A stretch of DNA of 64,000 nt. It comes from Flavobacteriaceae bacterium GF1. GTDB taxonomy: Bacteria > Bacteroidota > Bacteroidia > Flavobacteriales > Flavobacteriaceae. The translations under genes and the position numbers were made by a program. A model generated the notes under the pieces. The model was not told the DNA's origin and made no database searches. It saw only the letters and a program-made list of their open reading frames with translations. The stretch is taken from NCBI GenBank assembly GCA_009797885.1, contig WNKP01000003.1:248001-312000 (forward strand), read 5' to 3'. This document shows positions 8,768 through 15,616 of the stretch, one piece after another (position 1 is the stretch's first letter; each line of letters starts with the position of its first letter).

Positions 8768-9472
8768 TTACATAATGCCGAATTTTTCAAAAGCTTCAAC
8801 CGTGCTCATGCCATTTTCCAGGGCTTTTTTGACCAATTGTTCCCCTCTTGCCTTTTCTATGGCCCCACTAAAGGCTTTGGTTTCCACTTCTTTGGGGACC
8901 ACAAGAACACCATCCCGATCGCCATAAATAATGTCTCCAGGATGTATTCTTGTGCCTTCAATTTCAATGGGAACCCGATAGTCGATCACTTTTCCCCTGG
9001 GGCCCTGGTCCTGGGCATAACCCCCATACGAAAAGGTAGGGAACCCGAGCTTCAGTATTTCCTGTGTATCCCTGGACCATCCATGAAGTACTGCGCCCGT
9101 AGCTTCCAGTTTTATGGCCCTGGTACTCATTAATCCTCCCCAAAGTGCATAGTTGGGTGACGCTCCGGTACAGATGTATACTTCATTTTTCCTGAGACTG
9201 TCCAATGCTTCGAACATGAGTCCAAAAGGTTTCTCCATAAGGGGATTTTTGGTGTCTTTTGAAACCTCGGTAAATACATCGGCCTCTAAAACGGTCATGG
9301 CCCTGCCTATTACTACAAAATCATCATTCAAAGGTTTTATGCTTGGGGGCAGGAATTGGTGTTCGTATCCGAGCTTGTCCAAAATATCCCCCACCAAAGC
9401 CACAAATAGCTCTGTTTTGGCAATTTTGAAAAGTTCATCGTCGTTTTTCCACAAGGATTTACTAGTGCTCAT
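8768..9472 (-). CDS. RraA-like protein (HMG/CHA aldolase family)
   Basis: 234 residues. The RraA fold is visible in LVGDILDKLGYEHQFLPP, VIGRAMTVLEAD, GAVLHGWSRDTQEILKLGFP (Arg-Asp of the active site) and the signature PGDIIYGDRDGVLVVPKE. Although named for the RNase E regulator, this family in catabolic operons usually consists of class II retro-aldolases or decarboxylases that release pyruvate from 4-hydroxy-2-keto acids. Its place in a sugar-acid operon makes cleavage of a 2-keto acid more likely than RNase regulation. It is the second gene of the operon, and its ATG overlaps the stop of the upstream cupin by 4 bases. Confidence 0.85.
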   Translation of the reverse strand: MSTSKSLWKNDDELFKIAKTELFVALVGDILDKLGYEHQFLPPSIKPLNDDFVVIGRAMTVLEADVFTEVSKDTKNPLMEKPFGLMFEALDSLRKNEVYICTGASPNYALWGGLMSTRAIKLEATGAVLHGWSRDTQEILKLGFPTFSYGGYAQDQGPRGKVIDYRVPIEIEGTRIHPGDIIYGDRDGVLVVPKEVETKAFSGAIEKARGEQLVKKALENGMSTVEAFEKFGIM

Positions 9473-9885
9473 GACCGATCTTTTAGTGCTTGATAAATAT
9501 GTTCTTGTATTGTTTTTACCTGTTCTTTGTCCAAATACTGGTGTGTGGTATCGTCGGTATGCGTATTGGGCCTTTCTACGCTAAACAGTTCACCACCTTT
9601 TTGCATGACAATGGCATAGCCATGGTTCTTGGGAACATTGTAGGCCGTTCCGCGCTCCATCACCATAATATGGTAGTTGTTATTATCGCCAACTGTGATC
9701 AACACGCCCTTACCTTTGAGCAATGACAATGCCCTATCCGTATGGTGATGTATGGTAAGGCGACTCAGATTATTGATATGGTGCTCCGCAACGTTATAGT
9801 TCAACTTGCCCACTTGCCAGCTATCCCTTATCAAGAAAGGATGAAAACCGGCTTCTTCTATGCGATATCGCTCCAATAAATCCAT
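9469..9885 (-). CDS. Small cupin-like protein, first gene of the catabolic operon
   Basis: 138 residues, paralogous to the product of 6811-7245: same opening (GFHPFLIRDSWQVGKLNY), then LTIHHHTDRALSLLKGKGVL and NVPKNHGYAIVM. It keeps a His-rich first motif (IHHHTD) but lacks the second-motif His found in its partner (NTWHNI versus NHGYAI), so metal binding may differ. It is the first gene after the operator at 9977-9990 and overlaps the RraA-like gene by 4 bases. Function is unknown; the pair may form a heteromeric enzyme or supply two related isomerisation steps. Confidence 0.75.
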   Translation of the reverse strand: MDLLERYRIEEAGFHPFLIRDSWQVGKLNYNVAEHHINNLSRLTIHHHTDRALSLLKGKGVLITVGDNNNYHIMVMERGTAYNVPKNHGYAIVMQKGGELFSVERPNTHTDDTTHQYLDKEQVKTIQEHIYQALKDRS

Positions 9886-9976
9886 ATCAAGAGTGGTTTT
9901 TAAACATGCTTAAATCGTTGGACATGTTATGCTGAAATAATAAAATTGCTTCTTCCATTTGGTTTATTGTTTGTAA

Positions 9977-9990
9977 CTAAATCGGTTTAG
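9977..9990. promoter_or_regulatory. LacI-family operator controlling the catabolic operon
   Basis: CTAAATCGGTTTAG, identical to the site at 3003-3016, lies 92 bases upstream of the first operon gene (ATG at 9885) and 23 bases downstream of the lacI stop. The flanks extend the symmetry (AACTAAATCGGTTTAGTTAA), which makes this the most extended of the copies. Confidence 0.82.
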
Positions 9991-10012
9991 TTAATATGTC
10001 TAAAATGTCTTC

Positions 10013-11035
10013 CTAAACCGATCCACACGATCTGCGTATGGCCAGTTCAATATTCAGTACCCTACCCATTTGTGTTAAGGGAGCATCCCCTTTAATTTTA
10101 TCCATCAAAATATCGACGGCCACATTCCCGATATCCGCGGCGGGTTGGGTCACAGCCGTAATGGCTGGATCGGTAAGGTCAAAGGCCTCCAATTCATCAA
10201 AACTTACAATGGCCACTTCCTGGGGCACCTTGATATTAAGGCGTTTCAATTCCCTTAGTCCCGCAGCGGTCAAATAGTGTGTTGCAAAAACTAGGGCATC
10301 AACAGCATTGGGAAACTGAACCAGTTGCTTTATCCCATTTACCGTCTCTTCTTCGTAATTTTCACGACTTACCTCATGGATCAGTTCGTCAATAGGTTCA
10401 ATCCCAAAAATTTCTAGGGCCTTTTGATACCCCAATAAGCGTTGCCGAATGACTTCCAGACCTGGTTTTAGGGTTACAAAACCTATTTTTCGCCTCCCCA
10501 ATGACAGCAGATGTGCCGTTGCTTTTTTGGTTCCTTCAAAATTGTCGACAATGACATAATCGGTCTCGTTATCGGGATAGTGCCGATCGATAAGGACAAA
10601 GGGGAAGTCGTTCGCCTTCAAGGACTGAATCTCTTCCCGGTTTTGCTGCGTAGAGGCGATGATTAAACCATCTACTTGGCGATTGAGCATGGATTGTATG
10701 AGTTCCCCCTCCTTTTTTGGATCTTCATAAGAGCTACTGAAAATAACCGTGTATCCAAGTTTTTTGGCTTTTCTTTCGATAAAACCTGCAATTCTGGCGT
10801 AAAAAATATCCGAAATGTTGGGAATCACCAGGCCTATGGTCTCACTTTTCCCCCGACTGAGGCCTCGTGCAAGTTGATTGGGTACATAGCTATGCTCCTT
10901 GGCATAGGCGATTATTTTTTGCTGGGTATCCTGACTAATTTTGTTCTCGTCCCCTTTGTTGTTAAGCACAAGGGAAACGGTTGTTTTTGAAACATTCAAG
11001 TCTTTGGCGATATCTTTTAAGAATACCCTCTTCAT
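10013..11035 (-). CDS. LacI-family transcriptional regulator
   Basis: 340 residues. The N-terminal helix-turn-helix (KDIAKDLNVSKTTVSLVLN, residues 6-24) and hinge helix (YVPNQLARGLSRGKSETIG) are followed by a periplasmic-binding-protein-type sensor domain (about 60-335, with DGLIIAST, DNFEGTKKATAHLLSLG and VAIVSFDELEAFDLTDP). It should repress in the absence of a sugar ligand. Two copies of the 14-bp operator lie just upstream of its own ATG, and others lie before the downstream operon, so it almost certainly autoregulates and controls the adjacent genes. The weak site before 13355 suggests it may also govern the mannosidase operon. Confidence 0.95.
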   Translation of the reverse strand: MKRVFLKDIAKDLNVSKTTVSLVLNNKGDENKISQDTQQKIIAYAKEHSYVPNQLARGLSRGKSETIGLVIPNISDIFYARIAGFIERKAKKLGYTVIFSSSYEDPKKEGELIQSMLNRQVDGLIIASTQQNREEIQSLKANDFPFVLIDRHYPDNETDYVIVDNFEGTKKATAHLLSLGRRKIGFVTLKPGLEVIRQRLLGYQKALEIFGIEPIDELIHEVSRENYEEETVNGIKQLVQFPNAVDALVFATHYLTAAGLRELKRLNIKVPQEVAIVSFDELEAFDLTDPAITAVTQPAADIGNVAVDILMDKIKGDAPLTQMGRVLNIELAIRRSCGSV

Positions 11036-11048
11036 ATCAACAATTTGA

Positions 11049-11062
11049 CTAAACCGGTTTAG
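11049..11062. promoter_or_regulatory. LacI-family operator, perfect palindrome, at lacI start
   Basis: CTAAACCGGTTTAG is a perfect 14-bp palindrome, 13 bases before the lacI ATG. It is the best match to a symmetric LacI half-site pair in the window and implies autorepression. It forms a pair with the site at 11105, centre-to-centre 56 bp. Confidence 0.85.
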
Positions 11063-11104
11063 TTGCTTATGAAATAAAAAAGCCCTATTAAGCTATCAAT
11101 AAAA

Positions 11105-11118
11105 CTAAAGCGGTTTAG
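11105..11118. promoter_or_regulatory. Second LacI-family operator upstream of lacI
   Basis: CTAAAGCGGTTTAG, one central base away from full symmetry. Together with 11049-11062 it could allow cooperative binding or looping. The rest of the 273-base gap 11036-11308 holds AT-rich sequence that probably contains the lacI promoter; I see no gene there. Confidence 0.75.
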
Positions 11119-11308
11119 GAATGCCCAAACTTAGGAAAAAAAATGGAATTCATTGTTTTTTTAACAAAAAAATGCGTCTTTCTTAAAAATAGGGGGCATT
11201 GGAGGGTAAATCTTTAAATGAAGGAATTGGCCGTGTCCTGAAAGAATGGTGTGTTTGGTTGAGGACGTTATTTTTATGGTTTGGTAATAGGTCCATCTTT
11301 AAAGGGGT

Positions 11309-12046
11309 TCAGCGTTGGTCATCACTTTGGAATGTGGTATCGTTTAAGATACGGCCCTTTACATCACTGAGGTAACTTCTTCCAATGGTATATCGAATCC
11401 CATCAACACTCAAGCTATTGCCTTCAATGGCTTCAATTTTATCAATGGCAATGGTATACGACCGGTGTATTCGTATGAATTTGTCCGCAGGTAATTCATC
11501 GGTAAAACTGCCCAATGTCCTGTGGATGATATATTTTGCCGAGGTGGTCTTTATTCGTATGTAATCTTTTAAGCTTTCAATGACCACAATTTCATCGATA
11601 TAGATTTTTTGGAGTTTTTTCTTATCCACTTTCACAAAAATGCTGGGCCTTTCCATATAGGAGGGCGTACCAAATTTGGCGGTGTTCTGGTACAAATTTG
11701 TGATACGGTTTATGGTTTTTAAAAACCGCGGAAAGGGTATGGGTTTCACCAAATAGTCTATGGCTTCCAGTTCAAAACTTTTAAGGGCGTACTCCTCGTG
11801 TGCAGTGGTGATCACCACCATTGGGGAAACGTGCAGGGCCTCCATAAAATTCAGGCCGTCCAAAATGGGCATGTTGATATCCAGGAAAATGATGTCCACT
11901 TCATTTTCCTGTAAAAAGGAAGTAGCATCAATGGCATTGGAAAAGGTGTTGACCAATTGCAGTTGTTTGACCTGTTCAACATAGTTTTTCAACACATTTA
12001 TGGCCAAGGGCTCATCATCAATAATTATTACTTTTAGCACCATCAC
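11309..12046 (-). CDS. LytTR-family response regulator
   Basis: 245 residues. The N-terminal receiver domain has the acidic pocket IIDDEP (8-13), the phosphoacceptor Asp56 (IIFLDINMPILDG) and the conserved Lys of YLVKPIP. The C-terminal LytTR DNA-binding domain (about 140-240) shows IYIDEIVVIESLKDYIRI and RIHRSYTIAIDKIEAIEG. It overlaps the kinase stop by 4 bases, so the pair is a two-component system. It lies between the lacI cluster and the glycan locus, transcribed away from the glycan genes. Local targets cannot be identified by eye. Confidence 0.95.
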   Translation of the reverse strand: MMVLKVIIIDDEPLAINVLKNYVEQVKQLQLVNTFSNAIDATSFLQENEVDIIFLDINMPILDGLNFMEALHVSPMVVITTAHEEYALKSFELEAIDYLVKPIPFPRFLKTINRITNLYQNTAKFGTPSYMERPSIFVKVDKKKLQKIYIDEIVVIESLKDYIRIKTTSAKYIIHRTLGSFTDELPADKFIRIHRSYTIAIDKIEAIEGNSLSVDGIRYTIGRSYLSDVKGRILNDTTFQSDDQR

Positions 12047-13128
12047 ACCTTTAATTTTAGCATTACATTGAACGTATTGTCCTTTTCAAAAATGGCAAGA
12101 TCATAATCTTTGGAATCATATCCCAATTCCAACCGCTTTTTTACATTGGATAATCCAATACCCCCACTTCGAGTGGCCATCTTACTATCGGAGCTGTTTT
12201 TTGGAATGGTATTGGATACGTTAAAATACAAAAAACCATTGGATACGTTAATATCTATCGCAATGCACATTTTATCAATACTTTTTCTTGCTCCATGTTT
12301 GAAGCAATTTTCAATTAGGGGAATGAGCAGCATGGGCGAAATAACCTTGTTATCCAAATTTCCGGAAATTCCAATGTCAATTTGTAGGAGATCATTGAAC
12401 CGTATCCGTTCCAAATCAATATAGTTTTGTATACACTCTATTTCACTTCTAAGATCTTGTTTGTGTTTTCGGGTGGCGTATAAAAGATAGCGCATCAATT
12501 CGGAAAGCTTAAGGATGACCTGTGGGGCCTTGTCCGACTTTTCCAAAGTAAGGGAATAAATATTGTTTAAGGTATTGAAGAAAAAATGGGGGGAAACCTG
12601 GGACCGCAAAAATTTTAATTCCGTGGCCAATTGTCGCTTTTCAACGTGATGTAGCTTATCGTGTTCCCTAAGCCAGTCGATCGTAATCTTTATTGCGGTG
12701 GCAAAGGCGACCACATAGAGTTCCCCAAACATTGTGGTGATGGCATAATTCAACGTAATGTGGTCGGTATAGCCCGGGCTTTCGGGCATTACGTTGGTGT
12801 CCACAAAGTAGTAGGTAAGGTTGAATTTCACCACCAACATTACAAATAGGGATAGAATCGTTATCACAGCGTATATGATATACTTCCTTTCGTACAAAAA
12901 TTTGGGCATAAGGAAATAAATATTGAAGTACGATAGGGCAATGTGTATGGGAAAGCCTATGATATTTGTTTTTAGCGAATATTCAAAATCACTATGGAGA
13001 CTACCCCATCTCAATGTGTTGAGAATGAAATAGGTAGCCCAAAAAATGATATGGTGCTTATAAGTGATATTGTATTTTGGGGAAGTCGTTTCCTTTAAAA
13101 GGTCTTCCAGTTTATCATTGATGTACAT
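12043..13128 (-). CDS. LytS-type membrane sensor histidine kinase
   Basis: About 361 residues from the ATG at 13128 (MYINDKLEDLL). A longer frame reaches an ATG at 13215, but its first 29 residues are very basic and not family-like. The N-terminal half has four predicted membrane segments (IIFWATYFILNTLRWG, IGFPIHIALSYFNIYF, IYAVITILSLFVMLVV, MFGELYVVAFATAIKI). The His_kinase domain follows, with phosphoacceptor His181 in QVSPHFFFNTLNN, and a HATPase with N-box LIPLIENCFKHG and GIGLSNVKKRLEL. No extracellular sensor domain is present, so the signal is probably sensed by the membrane part. It is paired with the LytTR regulator downstream. Confidence 0.92.
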   Translation of the reverse strand: MYINDKLEDLLKETTSPKYNITYKHHIIFWATYFILNTLRWGSLHSDFEYSLKTNIIGFPIHIALSYFNIYFLMPKFLYERKYIIYAVITILSLFVMLVVKFNLTYYFVDTNVMPESPGYTDHITLNYAITTMFGELYVVAFATAIKITIDWLREHDKLHHVEKRQLATELKFLRSQVSPHFFFNTLNNIYSLTLEKSDKAPQVILKLSELMRYLLYATRKHKQDLRSEIECIQNYIDLERIRFNDLLQIDIGISGNLDNKVISPMLLIPLIENCFKHGARKSIDKMCIAIDINVSNGFLYFNVSNTIPKNSSDSKMATRSGGIGLSNVKKRLELGYDSKDYDLAIFEKDNTFNVMLKLKV

Positions 13129-13289
13129 GACTCGATTTATATATTTTTTTGTACGGTTTTTCTGCTGTTTAGCTTTTAGGGCTGGTTGTTGGTCTAATTT
13201 TATTCTATCACCCAATAAAATTATGAATATTTAGTAACGTGGTTTTAAGGCCAGTTGTACCGCTCAGGACGAACTTGTTCTTTCTGCTG

Positions 13290-13303
13290 ACAAAGCGGTT
13301 TAA
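13290..13303. promoter_or_regulatory. Possible weak LacI operator upstream of the mannosidase operon
   Basis: ACAAAGCGGTTTAA keeps the 11-base core AAAGCGGTTTA of the operator at 11105 but has different outer bases. It is 51 bases before the GH92 ATG at 13355 in the 226-base divergent gap. It is the only hint of shared control between the two gene groups. Confidence 0.45.
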
Positions 13304-13354
13304 GGTTGGGCAAAACCATTAAATGATTGTAAAACAACCAACCCTAATCAGATT

Positions 13355-15598
13355 TTGATGACCAAGGTCTATTCATTCTTTTTTATAATACTCTTTTTAA
13401 ACCTTTCCTGCACAGAAGAAAAACAAAAAGTCGACGAAAAACGGGTCGATCATGTAAACCCTTTTATCGGAACAGGGGGACATGGGCATACTTTTCCGGG
13501 GGCCACTGCGCCATTTGGGATGGTGCAACCAAGTCCTGACAATGGTACGGAAGGATGGGATTGGTGTTCGGGTTATCACATCTCGGATTCCATAATTTCC
13601 GGCTTTGCCCAATTGCATTTAAGTGGAACCGGAATAGGGGATTTAGCGGATGTATTGCTCATGCCCACCCATAAAAAAGTGGATGTCACCCTGTTCGGTA
13701 CAAGTAGGGACAGCCTGCCCTACATTTCCCGTTTTTCCCATTCCAATGAAGTTGCTTCACCGGGATATTACAGGGTCACCTTGGATGATTCCAACGTTAC
13801 GGTAGCGCTTACCGCGAATTCCCATGTTGCTTTTCATCAGTACACCTACGGAGAAGGGGATATGCCATCCTTTATCGTGGATTTGGGCTATGCCGTGAAT
13901 TGGGATGACCCCACGGAAAGTTACCTCCGTTTGGAGAACGACCATCTTCTGACCGGGTATCGATATAGTACAGGTTGGGCAAAAAATCAAAAAGTGTTTT
14001 TTGCAATCGAATCTTCAATGCCCATGGCCAGTGCACAGTTTACCGCAGACCAAAAAGCAGTGGATGCGGGGAATTCGGCAAAAGGGGTGAAAACGGGGGG
14101 GCAATTCTTTTTTGATATGGATACCCTAAAAACGGTGGAGTTAAAAGTTGCCGTGTCCTCGGTGAGTATGGCCAATGCCAAGGAAAATTTAAGCTTGCAC
14201 GGAACACCCAATACTTTTGACACTGTTAAGAATGCGACAAACGACCAATGGGAGGAGGTCCTGTCCAAAATTACGGTAGAAACCCCTCAGGATTCCTTAA
14301 AGACCATTTTTTATACGGCACTGTACCATACGCAATTGGCTCCGGTCCTTTTTAATGATACCAATGGGGAATTCCGTTTGCAAAATGACAGTATTGCGCG
14401 GACCAATAATTGGGAAGCCTATTCCACTTTATCCCTTTGGGATACCTTTAGGGCGCAAAATCCCCTACTCAATATCATACAACCGCAAAAAGTAAATGAC
14501 ATTATCCAGTCGATGTTGGCGTATTACGATGAACAGGGTACCTTACCGGTATGGACGCTTTATGCCAATGAGACCAATACCATGACTGGCAATCACGGCG
14601 TATCCGTTATTGCGGAGGCTTATTTGAAAGGACTAAGGGGGTACGACGTGGATAAGGCTTACCAGGCGGTCCGGAATACCATGATGGGGAACGCACGTGG
14701 ATTGGAACCGTATAAGGAGTATGGATTTATTCCCTATGACCTATTGGATGAATCTGTTACCATTAGTTTGGAATTTGCCTATAACGATTGGTGTGTTGCA
14801 CAAATGGCCAACGATTTGGGGCATGGGGAAGATTATGCCTATTTCAATGGGCGCTCCAATGCCTATGCCCATCTTTTTGATGCTGCCACAGCGTTTATGC
14901 GGGGAAAGTCCTCTGATGGAAAAACCTGGAATTCACCCTTTGACCCCAAATTTTCCAACCATAGGGAAAATACCGATTATACGGAAGGTAACGCGTGGCA
15001 GCACAGTTGGTTTGTACCCCATGACGTATTGGGACTTATCCAACTTCATGGAGGCAATGCGGCCTTTACGGGCAAATTGGAACAACTCTTCACGGAAAGT
15101 TCAGAAATCGTAGGTGATAATATTTCTGTGGATATAAGCGGTTTGATCGGACAATACGCCCATGGAAACGAACCCAGTCATCATATTGCTTATATGTTCA
15201 ACAAGGCGGGACAACCATGGCGCACCCAATATTGGGTAAGGCAAATCTTGGATACACAGTATTCAACCAAACCTGACGGTTTGAGCGGTAATGAGGATTG
15301 CGGCCAAATGTCCGCCTGGTATGTATTTAGTTCCTTGGGACTGTATCCCATGAATCCTGCTTCGAGCGAATATGAGCTTGGAAGCCCTATTTTTGAAAGG
15401 GCGACAATATCCCTCCCGGATTCTCTTGAATTTGTGATTTTAGCAAAGAATACTTCATCAATCAACAAATACATTCAATCGGTTAAACTCAACGGGAAAC
15501 CGTTGCAACGTACGTATATCACCCATAGTGAACTAATGACCGGGGGTACGTTGGAATTTGAAATGGGCCCAGACCCGAATAAAAATTGGGGAATATAA
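13355..15598 (+). CDS. GH92 alpha-mannosidase lipoprotein (first of four)
   Basis: 747 residues. A lipoprotein signal (FFFIILFLNLSC, lipobox LNLSC) suggests anchoring to the outer membrane or periplasmic face. GH92 hallmarks are VNPFIGTGGHGHTFPGA, SPDNGTEGWDWCSGYH, GFAQLHLSGTG, the N-domain/catalytic junction LWDTFRAQNP, TEGNAWQHSW, AHGNEPSHH and the C-terminal GNEDCGQMSAWYVFSSLGLYP. The family removes alpha-mannose with calcium and inversion. The HGNEPSHH and GNEDCG versions match those of the paralogue at 20707, so these two may share linkage preference. It heads an operon of nine closely spaced plus-strand genes ending at 29444, and a weak LacI-type site lies 51 bases upstream. The second ATG (codon 2) could be the true start. 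Confidence 0.93.
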   Translation: MMTKVYSFFFIILFLNLSCTEEKQKVDEKRVDHVNPFIGTGGHGHTFPGATAPFGMVQPSPDNGTEGWDWCSGYHISDSIISGFAQLHLSGTGIGDLADVLLMPTHKKVDVTLFGTSRDSLPYISRFSHSNEVASPGYYRVTLDDSNVTVALTANSHVAFHQYTYGEGDMPSFIVDLGYAVNWDDPTESYLRLENDHLLTGYRYSTGWAKNQKVFFAIESSMPMASAQFTADQKAVDAGNSAKGVKTGGQFFFDMDTLKTVELKVAVSSVSMANAKENLSLHGTPNTFDTVKNATNDQWEEVLSKITVETPQDSLKTIFYTALYHTQLAPVLFNDTNGEFRLQNDSIARTNNWEAYSTLSLWDTFRAQNPLLNIIQPQKVNDIIQSMLAYYDEQGTLPVWTLYANETNTMTGNHGVSVIAEAYLKGLRGYDVDKAYQAVRNTMMGNARGLEPYKEYGFIPYDLLDESVTISLEFAYNDWCVAQMANDLGHGEDYAYFNGRSNAYAHLFDAATAFMRGKSSDGKTWNSPFDPKFSNHRENTDYTEGNAWQHSWFVPHDVLGLIQLHGGNAAFTGKLEQLFTESSEIVGDNISVDISGLIGQYAHGNEPSHHIAYMFNKAGQPWRTQYWVRQILDTQYSTKPDGLSGNEDCGQMSAWYVFSSLGLYPMNPASSEYELGSPIFERATISLPDSLEFVILAKNTSSINKYIQSVKLNGKPLQRTYITHSELMTGGTLEFEMGPDPNKNWGI

Positions 15599-15616
15599 AA
15601 AGACTGCGGTTAAGAT

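Noticed and set aside
8768-9472. RraA as an RNase E inhibitor
   Set aside because: Operon context is sugar-acid catabolism; the aldolase-type Arg-Asp motif is kept, so the catabolic role is the better reading.
10012-10025. Extra LacI operator (CTAAACCGATCCAC) at the lacI 3' end
   Set aside because: Only one half-site matches, and the bases are the last codons of the regulator itself.
12043-13215. Longer LytS-type kinase start at 13215
   Set aside because: The added 29 residues are strongly basic and asparagine/glutamine-rich and precede the natural MYINDKLEDLL start; family members begin shortly before the first membrane helix.
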